Origin: Gemella sp. zg-570
GTDB taxonomy: Bacteria > Bacillota > Bacilli > Staphylococcales > Gemellaceae
Direction of reading: 5' to 3'
Length of the DNA stretch: 64,000 nucleotides
NCBI RefSeq assembly: GCF_018866345.1
Contig: NZ_CP076443.1
Span: forward strand, 1,077,501 to 1,141,500
Shown one piece after another: positions 48,713 to 57,857 of this stretch. A program made the position numbers and the translations under genes. Under the pieces are notes generated by a model. That model saw nothing but the letters and a program-made list of their open reading frames with translations, was not told the origin of the DNA and ran no database searches. Positions within the stretch are counted from its first letter, which is position 1. Every line of letters begins with the position of its first letter.

Positions 48713-49906
48713 TTATTTATTTTTTCTCCAATAACTCACTATTCCACTAAAAGTAATTAGTATAATAAAGAAGATAAATAAATAATTTTTTAGAGAAAAA
48801 TATTTTTCTGTCTTATTGCTGATTATCTCTAATTTTTTCTCTATATTATTTAATTTTTTTGGATTTTCATTATAGAATTTTAATTCATCCTGTTTATCCT
48901 TGTCTACCTTAGATCCAACAAGTGATAAATAATATAAATATTTTAAGTCTACCAAAGAACTAATATCACTAACCTGAGTATTGTTAATTGACAAACTTGC
49001 CAAATTCTCTACTGATTTTAAATTTGAAATATCTCTTAATTCTAAATTATCATTTAAAACAATTCTTTGTAATTTTAATTTATTATCTAATGATGAAATA
49101 TCTTTTATATTATTTTTCTCAGCAGTAAATTCTTCAAGATTTGCTAAATTTTTTAAAGCTGAAATATCTGTAATATTATTTTTATCAAGATAAAGAATTT
49201 TTAAATTAGATAAATTTTTTAGGGGAGATAAATCTTTTATTTGATTATCTTCTGCATACAAAACTTCTAATTGATTGGCATTATCTAAAAAAGAAATATT
49301 ATCCAAACCCATTTTAGAAATTTTTAAAACTCTTAATGATGACAAATTAACATCCTTAGTTAATTCATTTTTTAAAATACCATTAGATGATATGTCTAAT
49401 TCTTCTAAAGAAACGTTAGGGATAAAATCTAAATTTGATATAGTATTTCTACTGATAGCAAGCTTTTTTAATTGTAATAAATTTGCTAACTTATCAGCAA
49501 CCTTAATTTTATTATTATTCAAATTTAAATCTTTTAAGTATTTTAAATTTGATATTGGTGTAATGTCTTCAATAAAATTATTTGATAAATTTAAACTAGT
49601 TAAGTTAATAGCATATTCTAAACCTTCTAAAGAAAATATATTAGCCCAAGATAAAGTCAAGCTTGTAAATTCAGTCATCATTTTTTTAGTTAAAATATTT
49701 CCCCTATAATTCTTATCAATATGGAATTTATAATGTTCCAGAAGGGCTTCTTTTAAGTTTAAATCTCTAAAGATTACCTCTTCTGTTTTATCTTCTTGAT
49801 TAGCGTTTGGAAAAGGAATGTAGTTGCCTAATGCATAGCTATTATTAGGTATAAGTAAAATAAATGCAATAGTTGATGCTAATATAATTTTTTTAATTTT
49901 ACTCAT
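48713..49906 (-). CDS. Secreted leucine-rich-repeat surface protein with C-terminal membrane anchor
   Basis: The 397-residue protein begins with a signal peptide (KKIILASTIAFILLIPNNSYA). From about residue 85 to 345 there are roughly twelve leucine-rich repeats of 21-24 residues with the bacterial pattern LTSLNLSNNFIEDITPI, as in internalins. It ends with one membrane segment (YLFIFFIILITFSGIVSYW) and basic RKNK. No LPXTG sorting motif precedes the anchor, so it appears membrane-held rather than sortase-linked. Start is ATG 49904-49906 after AAAGGA; it overlaps the upstream gene by 8 bases. Ligand unknown. Confidence 0.8.
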   Translation of the reverse strand: MSKIKKIILASTIAFILLIPNNSYALGNYIPFPNANQEDKTEEVIFRDLNLKEALLEHYKFHIDKNYRGNILTKKMMTEFTSLTLSWANIFSLEGLEYAINLTSLNLSNNFIEDITPISNLKYLKDLNLNNNKIKVADKLANLLQLKKLAISRNTISNLDFIPNVSLEELDISSNGILKNELTKDVNLSSLRVLKISKMGLDNISFLDNANQLEVLYAEDNQIKDLSPLKNLSNLKILYLDKNNITDISALKNLANLEEFTAEKNNIKDISSLDNKLKLQRIVLNDNLELRDISNLKSVENLASLSINNTQVSDISSLVDLKYLYYLSLVGSKVDKDKQDELKFYNENPKKLNNIEKKLEIISNKTEKYFSLKNYLFIFFIILITFSGIVSYWRKNK

Positions 49907-51449
49907 AGTATTTTTCCTTTCTGAATATAATATTTTTAAGATAATTTTTTGTATAAACAAAACTACAAGCCGCCAAAGGAATTAAAAATACAAAATATGG
50001 GAAAATATACCTACTCTTTGCTTCCCATATTATATGAAAAATACTACCACCAATAAAAGATATGGGAATAAATAAATATAATTCATCTCTTCTTTTAAAA
50101 ATAATTATTGAAAAAATTAAAGTGAATAGGTAAATAAATAACTGAAAAACTTTCATAAGATAAAATAATATCTTGGATAAATTACCAAAATATATTTGTT
50201 CAACAATTTTATTTTTTACCCTTAATAAAAATGTAGAATTATCTTCAATAGATTTTTGCGGAGCCGTAATAAGTAAACTCTGAAAAGTTGGATCTATAAA
50301 TTGACTTTCATATTTTCTACTATAAAAATCATAAGCATAGCTAGGATTATTTTTAAAAACTGCTAGACGTTGTTTAATAGATTTTCTTGAAATTTCAACT
50401 ATTTTACTATTATCATAATTTTCTTCTGTCATAATATCATAATTAAACCCATTAAAGAAGCCAGCTTCTCTATCACCTTCCTGCATACCCATAGCTACCC
50501 AAGTTATTTTATTTACACCCTGTGGTATATCTTTTTGTGATACTGTCTGATAGTAATTTATTATGATACTTTTAAAAGATAGCATAAAAAATATTGAATA
50601 TATAATAAACAAAAATAATTTTTTATCAATTTTTTTAATTAAATATATGGTTAAAACTGAGAAAATAGATAGTAAATTTATTAAATTATTACCGATAAAT
50701 AAAATTGCTATGTTAATACTTATTATAGCTATAATAAGATTGTACCAAAATCCTTCTTTTAGGTATTTTATAATATTATAAAAAGATAATAATGCTAAAA
50801 ACATACCAGGTAAAATACCATATAAAAATGAAACATAAAATATTAGAGGAAAACACACAGCTGATAATATCACCGTAATATAATTTATTTCTTTATTTTT
50901 AAATAGTATATCTGCAATTTTATATAACATAAATACTATATAGCTTATTGAAAAACACTGCATAATATATAAAATAAATGTAGTCATACCGAATAAAGAT
51001 AATATTATTTGAAATAAAAATACTGTTGTTATCTGATGAGAATATATGTATAAATAATTATTTCCCCTATCTAATCCTGTATAATTATCTCTGATAAAAT
51101 TTTTGGCTTGGGCAATAACATTAAAGGGGTCAAACTGCACATAATCTCTTCTTAGAATCGCAAATAATAAACTAAGAATAAACATATATATCATAACTAA
51201 TAATACTAATCTTTTTATATTAATAACTTTCTGTAAATATTTACTAAAAATTAATATAACTATACTGAACACTATTAATAAAATAATATTCACAATAGCA
51301 TTATCATTTTTATAATATAAAATTTCCTGATAGTATTTAGGAAATACTGCTGTTTTAGTAAATACTAATATAGAATTAATAGTCATAAGTAGAAAAAATA
51401 TACTTGCTACAATTTTTATCAAGATATTACTTAGTAATTCTTTTTTCAT
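49899..51449 (-). CDS. Polytopic GT-C-like glycosyltransferase or oligosaccharide membrane protein
   Basis: The 516-residue protein has about twelve to thirteen hydrophobic segments and a larger extracytoplasmic loop near residues 315-415 (VSQKDIPQGVNKITWVAM onward). An acidic residue pair follows the first helices (RRDYVQFDPF, around 105). This layout is that of lipid-phosphate-sugar-dependent GT-C enzymes (PMT/GT39-like). I do not recognise an exact family. It lies 11 bases after a polyprenyl-phosphate glycosyltransferase gene and its stop codon overlaps the LRR gene start, which suggests the three act together. Confidence 0.65.
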   Translation of the reverse strand: MKKELLSNILIKIVASIFFLLMTINSILVFTKTAVFPKYYQEILYYKNDNAIVNIILLIVFSIVILIFSKYLQKVINIKRLVLLVMIYMFILSLLFAILRRDYVQFDPFNVIAQAKNFIRDNYTGLDRGNNYLYIYSHQITTVFLFQIILSLFGMTTFILYIMQCFSISYIVFMLYKIADILFKNKEINYITVILSAVCFPLIFYVSFLYGILPGMFLALLSFYNIIKYLKEGFWYNLIIAIISINIAILFIGNNLINLLSIFSVLTIYLIKKIDKKLFLFIIYSIFFMLSFKSIIINYYQTVSQKDIPQGVNKITWVAMGMQEGDREAGFFNGFNYDIMTEENYDNSKIVEISRKSIKQRLAVFKNNPSYAYDFYSRKYESQFIDPTFQSLLITAPQKSIEDNSTFLLRVKNKIVEQIYFGNLSKILFYLMKVFQLFIYLFTLIFSIIIFKRRDELYLFIPISFIGGSIFHIIWEAKSRYIFPYFVFLIPLAACSFVYTKNYLKNIIFRKEKYYE

Positions 51450-51460
51450 CTTTCACCTAA

Positions 51461-52408
51461 CTATTTATTTAAGAATTTTTCTATAATAAAGCGTGGTCTT
51501 TCTTTAGTTTCTAGGTAGATTTTACCAATATATTCTCCTACAATACCTAAAGACATCATAATCATACCACCGATAAACCATAGAGATATCATTAAACTTG
51601 GCCAGCCCTTACTCACATCGCTAAAGACAAAACTTACTAAGCTATATACAAACACTAATATTGCAACAAAAATCATTAAAAATCCTGAAATTGTAATAAA
51701 TCTTATTAATTTTACTGACAATGAAGTAATACCTTCAAAGGCAAAAGCCAACATCTTAGACAAGGGATATTTACTTTCTCCTGCAAAACGTTCTGAACGC
51801 TCATAGGTAACTATATCTGTCTTGTACCCTATCATAGGAACAAGACCTCTTAAAAATAAATTAACTTCTTTAAATTCTGATAATCCCTCTAATGCACGTT
51901 TGCTCATTAATCTGTAATCAGCATGATTGAAAACAGTATTAGCTCCTAGTTTCCCCATAAGTTTGTAAAAAGCTTCTGCTGTAAATCTTTTGAAAAATGT
52001 ATCTGTTGTTCTGACCGAACGAACTCCGTATACAATATCACAACCAGATAAATATTTTTTCGTCATTTTATCCATAGCATCTATATCATCTTGCAAATCA
52101 GCATCCATAGAAATACAAACATCACAGCAAGATTTGACCGTCATAAGACCAGCTAACAAGGCATTTTGGTGTCCTCTATTTCTACTAAGATTTATACCAC
52201 TAAATAATTCATCTTCCTTGTGCAAGTCTTCAATAATTTGCCAAGTTTCATCAGCAGAACCGTCATTTACAAAAACTATCCGACTATCTTCTGATATTAA
52301 ATTTTCAGCAATCATATTATTAATTTTTACTTTTATTCTTTTTGATGTTTCTAATAATACATCTTCTTCATTATAGCACGGTATTACTACATATAATTTT
52401 TTTGACAT
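51461..52408 (-). CDS. Polyprenyl-phosphate glycosyltransferase, GT2 family (CsbB/GtrB/DPM1-like)
   Basis: The 315-residue protein begins with the GT-A fold start VVIPCYNEEDVLLETS and has the donor-binding SMDADLQDD motif near residue 100. Two C-terminal membrane segments are visible (about 230-260 and 270-295). Such enzymes load a sugar from a UDP-sugar onto undecaprenyl phosphate, for use on the outer face by a GT-C enzyme. The neighbouring polytopic gene is the obvious partner. Confidence 0.88.
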   Translation of the reverse strand: MSKKLYVVIPCYNEEDVLLETSKRIKVKINNMIAENLISEDSRIVFVNDGSADETWQIIEDLHKEDELFSGINLSRNRGHQNALLAGLMTVKSCCDVCISMDADLQDDIDAMDKMTKKYLSGCDIVYGVRSVRTTDTFFKRFTAEAFYKLMGKLGANTVFNHADYRLMSKRALEGLSEFKEVNLFLRGLVPMIGYKTDIVTYERSERFAGESKYPLSKMLAFAFEGITSLSVKLIRFITISGFLMIFVAILVFVYSLVSFVFSDVSKGWPSLMISLWFIGGMIMMSLGIVGEYIGKIYLETKERPRFIIEKFLNK

Positions 52409-52430
52409 ATTTATTATTAACCTCTATTCT

Positions 52431-53453
52431 TTATTTTTTACTACTAGCTTTATTTATTCTATTCAATAAAGCCTTATTTTTATCAGTTTCTTTTAATTTT
52501 AAAATATAAATTTCTTCAATATTTTCAATATCACATTCTCTTAAGATATTATACAAATTTTTATTGGCTTCTTCAATATTTTCTTCATCTTCTGCAAGAT
52601 ATTTGACCTTAAAAGGTGTATCTTTTAATAAATTTTTATATTTCTTATAAGTTATTAGTGCAAACTTATTATTTTTTAATCTAAGTTTTTCTAAAATATT
52701 TTCTAACTTTTCATCTACTATAATTAAATCTCCATTAGGAGAATAATGACGATATTTCATTCCTGGTGATGCAGGTTTTTCCATATTATTTTCCTTATTA
52801 TAAACTATATTACCCTCACCTAAAAGTTTTTCTATATCTTTTAAAGTTATACTGCCAGGTCTTGCTATTACAAAGGGAAATTTTGTACAGTCTATAACTG
52901 TACTTTCTAGTCCTATATGAGAGTCATTTCCCTTAATGATTACATCAATCTTATTATTCAAATCATTATAGACGTGTTCAAATTTTGTTGGAGATGGTTT
53001 GCCACTTATATTGGCACTAGGTGCGGCGAGTAATAATTTTGTATGTTTTAATATTTTTCTAGCAATATTATCATTTGGCATTCTTATAGCTAGAGTATCC
53101 AAACCTGCTCTGACACTTTTAGATATTAAGTTTTTATTTTTTAAGGCTAGTATCAAAGTCATGGGACCAGGCCAAAAATTATCAATTAATTTTTTTACAT
53201 AGGTGTTATTAATTTCTACTATGGGACTTACTTGAGATATTTTATAAAAATGTACTATCAAGGGATTATCACTAGGTCTGCCCTTGGAAAAATAAATTTT
53301 TTTTACTGCAGCTTCACTACTTGCATCAGCACTAAGACCATATACGGTTTCTGTCGGTATAGCTATCAATTTATTATCTAAATAGTAGGCTTGTAATTTT
53401 TTAAATATCTCTTCATCACTATTATTTCTTAAATCTATTATCTCAGTTTTCAT
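52431..53453 (-). CDS. tsaC: Threonylcarbamoyl-AMP synthase (Sua5 type)
   Basis: This protein of about 340 residues makes threonylcarbamoyl-AMP from threonine, bicarbonate and ATP for t6A. The N-terminal YrdC domain has AIPTETVYGLSADA, FSKGRPSDNPLIVH and LLAAPSANISGKPSPT. It also has the C-terminal Sua5 domain, so it is the long form. The start is ATG 53451-53453 after GGAG. It lies in a seven-gene run between ecfT and the glycosyltransferase. Its three partners are encoded at 26-29 kb. Confidence 0.95.
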   Translation of the reverse strand: MKTEIIDLRNNSDEEIFKKLQAYYLDNKLIAIPTETVYGLSADASSEAAVKKIYFSKGRPSDNPLIVHFYKISQVSPIVEINNTYVKKLIDNFWPGPMTLILALKNKNLISKSVRAGLDTLAIRMPNDNIARKILKHTKLLLAAPSANISGKPSPTKFEHVYNDLNNKIDVIIKGNDSHIGLESTVIDCTKFPFVIARPGSITLKDIEKLLGEGNIVYNKENNMEKPASPGMKYRHYSPNGDLIIVDEKLENILEKLRLKNNKFALITYKKYKNLLKDTPFKVKYLAEDEENIEEANKNLYNILRECDIENIEEIYILKLKETDKNKALLNRINKASSKK

Positions 53454-53473
53454 AAAATTCTCCATAATAAATT

Positions 53474-54262
53474 CTATATTATATATATAGTAATAGTTAT
53501 TAAAAATATTAATATATAGGCAAAAATATCATATTTTTTATATTTTAGTTGCTTGTACTTACTTCTTTTTTTATTCGGGTCATATCCTCTTACTTCAATA
53601 GCTGTTGCAAGTTCATCTGCTCTTTTTAAAGTAGCTACGAAAATAGGAACTAGGATAGGAATAAAGTTTTTTATTTTATTTATCATACCCTTAGCATTAA
53701 TATTAGCCCCTCTTGATACTTGGGCATTAATTATGCGATTTGTTTCTTCAGAAATAGTTGGAATAAATCTTAAACATATTGAAATTAGAAGGGCAAAAGA
53801 TGAAATGGGCAATCCTACTTTATTCAAAAAGTTTAAACTTTTTTCTATGGCATGTGTTATTTCATTTGATGAGCAAGTTATCGTAAAAATTACCATCCAA
53901 GCAACAACTAAAAAAAATCTTACACTTATTAGTATTATACTTATTACTGCTCCTGTGTAAATATTAAAACCCAATATAGAAATAAGTATATTCCCTTGGC
54001 TATTAAATACTAAATGAATAAGTGATGTAAATATTATCAAGATTAGAACTAATTTAAAACTTGCTAATAGATATACAAACTTAATTTTTGAATAATATTT
54101 AACAAGTAATAAAATAAAAAATAATATTGAAAATTCTATAATGCTACTAGCTAAAAAAATATTTATTAAATAAACAATCGAAAAAAATAATTTTACTCTC
54201 GGGTCTAAATTATGAATTATTGTATTCATAGGAATATATTTATTAGTAAAATAATTACTCAT
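53474..54262 (-). CDS. ecfT: ECF transporter T subunit
   Basis: The 262-residue membrane protein has about five hydrophobic segments and begins with HNLDPRVKLFFSIVYL, diagnostic for EcfT. The coupling motifs that contact the ATPases are SRGANINAKG and EVRGYDPNKK, close to the consensus Ala-Arg-Gly pair. It joins the ATPase dimer to interchangeable vitamin-binding S subunits. No S subunit is encoded here, which marks a shared (group II) module. Confidence 0.95.
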   Translation of the reverse strand: MSNYFTNKYIPMNTIIHNLDPRVKLFFSIVYLINIFLASSIIEFSILFFILLLVKYYSKIKFVYLLASFKLVLILIIFTSLIHLVFNSQGNILISILGFNIYTGAVISIILISVRFFLVVAWMVIFTITCSSNEITHAIEKSLNFLNKVGLPISSFALLISICLRFIPTISEETNRIINAQVSRGANINAKGMINKIKNFIPILVPIFVATLKRADELATAIEVRGYDPNKKRSKYKQLKYKKYDIFAYILIFLITITIYII

Positions 54263-55139
54263 TATAAGAACCCACCCTGCTGTACAAGTCTTGAATTAAA
54301 TCTTCATAATTATAGTGTATCTTAGAAAGTTTTAGTCCCCTCTCCATAATTTTTTTTTGAAATTTTATCATCTCGGGAGCTTGTAAACTATATTTATTAT
54401 TTTCTATTATCTTTATAAAATATTCTTTATCATCAATATCTTCTACAATTTTTCCACTTTCCATTATCACTATATGATTGGCATATTCTAAAACGTACTC
54501 CATATTATGAGTTACTAAAATAATAGTTATCTTTTCTTTTTTGTAAATATCTGCTATTAATTCCATGAACTCACTTTTACTTTTAAAGTCTAAACCAATA
54601 GTCGGTTCATCTAAGACTAAAACTTTTGGATTAAGAGCTAAAACTCCACATAAAGCCACCTTCCTCATTTCTCCTCCAGATAATTCAAAAGGCGACCTCT
54701 CCAGATAAGTTTCATCTAAACCTACTAATTTTATTAAATCTTTTGCTTTTGCAATAGCTTCCTTTTCTGATAAACCGTAATTTATCGGACCATATATAAT
54801 ATCTTTTAAAACACTTGTTTCAAAAAGTTGTTGTTCCGAAAATTGAAAAAGTACCGCAATATTTTTTCTAATATCAACTAGATTATTTTCTAACAATTTT
54901 CTAGCTTTTCCTTTTTTATTTTTTTCTAATATTAAATCACCTATTTTTACAAAACCACTATCTGCCAAAACAAGCCCATTAATATGTTCAATTAAAGTTG
55001 ATTTGCCACTACCAGTTTTTCCTACTATTGCTGTAAAACTATTATATTTTATTTTTAAATTTATATTTTTTAAAACTTTATTTCCATAAGGAGTTTTTGC
55101 ATTATAAGTAAAATTTACCTTGTTAAATTCAATTTGCAT
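54255..55139 (-). CDS. ecfA2: ECF transporter ATPase A2
   Basis: The 294-residue ABC ATPase has Walker A GKTGSGKST, signature LSGGEMRKVALCG and Walker B VLVLDEPTIGLD. The 1-6 insertion with PYGNKVLKNINL at the start and a C-terminal extension are typical of EcfA2. It overlaps ecfA1 by 25 bases and ecfT by 8 bases. Confidence 0.95.
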   Translation of the reverse strand: MQIEFNKVNFTYNAKTPYGNKVLKNINLKIKYNSFTAIVGKTGSGKSTLIEHINGLVLADSGFVKIGDLILEKNKKGKARKLLENNLVDIRKNIAVLFQFSEQQLFETSVLKDIIYGPINYGLSEKEAIAKAKDLIKLVGLDETYLERSPFELSGGEMRKVALCGVLALNPKVLVLDEPTIGLDFKSKSEFMELIADIYKKEKITIILVTHNMEYVLEYANHIVIMESGKIVEDIDDKEYFIKIIENNKYSLQAPEMIKFQKKIMERGLKLSKIHYNYEDLIQDLYSRVGSYNE

Positions 55140-55945
55140 AATTTACTTATAGTCACCTCCATATTATCATTCACATCAAAAATATTATTATTAATATACT
55201 TACTTAAATCTTGCTTTAATCTGTATAAAAAAGGAATTTCTAAAGAATATTTTTTTAGTAAATTAATATTTTTAAATATTTCTGCTACATTAGTTTTCTG
55301 AATTAACGCCCCATTATTCATTAGTATAACACTATCACTATATACTAATTCTTCTACATCGTGGCTTATAGATATTATCGTTATATTGTGGTTTACATTT
55401 ATTTTTTTTAGATATTTTAATATTTTTTCTCTAGCCTCTGGGTCTAACATACTACTCGCTTCATCTAAAATCAATATTTTAGGTTTTAATGCTAAGGCTG
55501 AGGCTATGGCAACACGTTGTTTTTGTCCACCAGATAAATCTTTGGGTTCTTTTTTTCTAAAATCCTTCATATCTACTACATCTAATACTTCAGAAATAAT
55601 CTTATCCATAAGCTTACTGTCAATATTTCTATTTTCCAAACCAAATGCTATATCTTCTTCAACTGTTGCTCCCACAAATTGATTATCAGGATTTTGAAAA
55701 ACTATAGCGATATTATTTCTTATATATTCTAAATTTTCTCTACTATAAATTTTATTATCCAAACAAATTTGCCCACTATTTTTTTCGTACTGAGCTGTTA
55801 TTAACTTAGCTATCGTAGATTTGCCACTCCCGTTATTTCCTAATATACTTATCCACTCACCCTTAGAAATTTCAAAAGAAATATTTTTTAATACTTCTAT
55901 ATTTGTATTTGGATATGTAAAAGATACATCTTCAAATTTTAGCAT
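55115..55945 (-). CDS. ecfA1: ECF transporter ATPase A1
   Basis: The 276-residue ABC ATPase has Walker A LGNNGSGKST, Q-loop VFQNPDNQFVGATVEED, signature LSGGQKQRVAIAS and Walker B ILILDEASSMLDP. The NPDNQFVGA block is characteristic of EcfA1. First gene of the run ecfA1-ecfA2-ecfT-tsaC-GT2-GT-C-LRR. The ribosome site is GGGAGA, and an extended -10 lies about 30 bases upstream. Confidence 0.96.
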   Translation of the reverse strand: MLKFEDVSFTYPNTNIEVLKNISFEISKGEWISILGNNGSGKSTIAKLITAQYEKNSGQICLDNKIYSRENLEYIRNNIAIVFQNPDNQFVGATVEEDIAFGLENRNIDSKLMDKIISEVLDVVDMKDFRKKEPKDLSGGQKQRVAIASALALKPKILILDEASSMLDPEAREKILKYLKKINVNHNITIISISHDVEELVYSDSVILMNNGALIQKTNVAEIFKNINLLKKYSLEIPFLYRLKQDLSKYINNNIFDVNDNMEVTISKLCKLNLTR

Positions 55946-55973
55946 TACTTTTCTCCCAAAAGATATTCCACTT

Positions 55974-55979
55974 ATTATA
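55974..55979 (-). promoter_or_regulatory. Possible extended -10 promoter of the ecfA1 operon
   Basis: TGTTATAAT on the minus strand is a good extended -10, but no clear -35 box lies at the right distance. Confidence 0.45.
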
Positions 55980-56011
55980 ACATATATAAATGTAAATGAC
56001 TAGAAATATAA

Positions 56012-56044
56012 AAACAAGTAAACTTTATAAAAGTCTACTTGTTT
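56012..56044 (-). terminator. Terminator after nptA and its small ORF
   Basis: AAACAAGTA pairs with TACTTGTTT, with further inner pairing (ACTT / AAGT) broken by one mismatch, followed by TTTTTATATT on the minus strand. Confidence 0.75.
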
Positions 56045-56048
56045 AATT

Positions 56049-56141
56049 TTATATCATTTGAATTTTATACATTCTATAAACTAATATTAAAAATAAAATT
56101 AATAATATTAATACTATAAAATAATATTTATAATTTTTCAT
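56049..56141 (-). CDS. Possible 30-residue single-helix membrane peptide
   Basis: A frame from ATG 56139-56141 to TAA 56049-56051 encodes MKNYKYYFIV, then a run of Leu, Ile and Phe, then YRMYKIQMI. It has a positively charged start, about 18 hydrophobic residues and a basic end. It begins 2 bases after the nptA stop and ends just before the terminator, so it lies inside the nptA transcript. No convincing ribosome site is visible, so translation would depend on coupling to nptA. In such AT-rich DNA a chance frame of this kind is possible. Confidence 0.4.
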   Translation of the reverse strand: MKNYKYYFIVLILLILFLILVYRMYKIQMI

Positions 56142-56143
56142 TT

Positions 56144-57775
56144 TTAAATTGAACCTGTTAGTTTTTTCTCTAATATATTTCTTAAATGTTCACAAACTCT
56201 AGTAAAGTGTGTAATTAAATCAATATAAACTACCCCAGCTGGAATATCACATTCTCCTGCTTTCATACGGTTAGTATGTCCCTTACGGGCAGATTTTTCT
56301 AATGAATAAACCTTATCACAAATTGCTAAAGCCTCACTTGCTACTATATTATTATTTTCTTCCAAACTTTTTACAGTAAGTTCAAGCATTCTTACTGATT
56401 GTTCATACATTTCTTGAACTTCTTTTTTTGCAGTATCTGAAAAATTTATATTTTTTCTGATTTGATAATTTACAGATTCAACTATATCTTTGGCATGGTC
56501 TCCTATTCTTTCTATGTCACGTGTACTATCTAGTAAATTAGAGGCTTCTGTACCTTCTTTTGGACTTAATTTTTCCCTGAATAATAGGGTTAAATAATTT
56601 GTCATTTCCTCATCAATAGAATTAATAGCTTCTTCATAAGTATTACCTTTCTCATTAAGTTTTGCATCTCTACTAAAGAAATATTTAACCGAATTTTCTA
56701 AACTTTTTCTTGATAGTAATAACATATCAACAAACTCTTTTTTTACTTGCCCTAATGCTACTGTAGGTGCACTTGTTATTAAAGTTTTTTCAAGAAGTAG
56801 AGGTTTATATTTTATAACTTCATCTTCACCAGGTATAAGTTTAGTTACCGTAGTAGCTAATAACCAAATGAAAGGAAATTGCAAAATTGTATTAAATATG
56901 TTAAAGGTACCATGAGCAAAAGCTATTGATAATTTAGGATTTAGACCTAAAGCGTTTTGTACATAATTAATAAAAGCTGTATATGGAGCTAATAAAACAA
57001 GACAAATAATAGTCCCAATAACATTAAATAGTACATGAGATGCCGCAACACGCTTTGCTGCTAAATTAGAACCAATGACTGCAAGAACTGCTGTAATTGT
57101 AGTACCAATATTATCTCCAAACAAAACAGGTAAAGCCGCGTCTAATGGTATAGAGTTATCAGCATATAAATTTTGTAATATAGCTATTGTCGTTGATGAT
57201 GATTGAATAATAATAGTTAATATAGTACCTACTAATACTCCATAAAATGCACTATCACCAATCCAGTTAAAAACATCTATAAACCATGACATTTCTTTCA
57301 TTGGCTTCATTGCACTAGACATCAATTTCAAAGCATAAAAAATCCCACCAAAACCAAATAAAATACGACCAAAACTATTAATCATTTTATTTCGTGTGAA
57401 AAATAAAAGGGCTGCTCCTAAAAAAATAATTGGTAATGAATATTTAGAAATATTAAAACCAATAATAAATGAAGTTACTGTTGTCCCAATATTAGCCCCC
57501 ATAACAATACCAATAGCCTGTTTTAATTTAAGAAGCCCTGCTGAAACCAAACTTACCGTAATTACCGTTGTTCCAGAACTTGATTGAATTAATATTGTTA
57601 CAAAAATACCTGCTAAAACTCCTCTAAATGGTGTGGATGTGTATCTGTCTAAGACATTACGTATCTTGTCTCCAGCAACTAATTGAAGTCCATCCCCCAT
57701 ATATTTAATGCTGAATAAAAATAGACCTAAACCTCCAAAGAAAGTAAATAAAATTTCTTGCCATATAGATGACAT
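56144..57775 (-). CDS. nptA: Na/Pi cotransporter family protein with PhoU-like tail
   Basis: The 543-residue protein has an N-terminal transport domain with two inverted repeats, each containing the family QSSS motif (LIQSSSGTTVITVSLVSAG and IQSSSTTIAIL) near residues 65 and 190. The C-terminal 200 residues are helical and PhoU-like (STRDIERIGDHAKDI). Such proteins import phosphate with sodium. The ribosome site is TAGGAGG. It is probably controlled at the palindrome near its start site. Confidence 0.88.
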   Translation of the reverse strand: MSSIWQEILFTFFGGLGLFLFSIKYMGDGLQLVAGDKIRNVLDRYTSTPFRGVLAGIFVTILIQSSSGTTVITVSLVSAGLLKLKQAIGIVMGANIGTTVTSFIIGFNISKYSLPIIFLGAALLFFTRNKMINSFGRILFGFGGIFYALKLMSSAMKPMKEMSWFIDVFNWIGDSAFYGVLVGTILTIIIQSSSTTIAILQNLYADNSIPLDAALPVLFGDNIGTTITAVLAVIGSNLAAKRVAASHVLFNVIGTIICLVLLAPYTAFINYVQNALGLNPKLSIAFAHGTFNIFNTILQFPFIWLLATTVTKLIPGEDEVIKYKPLLLEKTLITSAPTVALGQVKKEFVDMLLLSRKSLENSVKYFFSRDAKLNEKGNTYEEAINSIDEEMTNYLTLLFREKLSPKEGTEASNLLDSTRDIERIGDHAKDIVESVNYQIRKNINFSDTAKKEVQEMYEQSVRMLELTVKSLEENNNIVASEALAICDKVYSLEKSARKGHTNRMKAGECDIPAGVVYIDLITHFTRVCEHLRNILEKKLTGSI

Positions 57776-57801
57776 AAATTGTCCTCCTAAATTATAAATA
57801 T

Positions 57802-57822
57802 GTATTTATCATTGATAAATAC
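57802..57822 (-). promoter_or_regulatory. Operator-like palindrome at the nptA transcription start
   Basis: GTATTTATC and GATAAATAC form a perfect 9-bp inverted repeat with a 3-base centre, just downstream of the -10 box of nptA. The position fits a repressor site; it could also be an RNA hairpin in the leader. Confidence 0.5.
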
Positions 57823-57828
57823 TCTTAA

Positions 57829-57857
57829 ATTATATCAAATATAAATTTCAAAAACAA
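57829..57857 (-). promoter_or_regulatory. Promoter of nptA
   Basis: TTGTTT (57852-57857) and TATAAT (57829-57834) with 17-base spacing and an upstream TG (TGATATAAT) on the minus strand. Confidence 0.6.

Noticed and set aside
49275-49709. 144-codon plus-strand frame opposite the LRR gene
   Set aside because: It mirrors the repeat pattern of the LRR gene on the other strand and has no promoter or ribosome site.
48713-49906. LRR protein as a sortase-anchored internalin
   Set aside because: No LPXTG-like motif precedes the C-terminal membrane segment.
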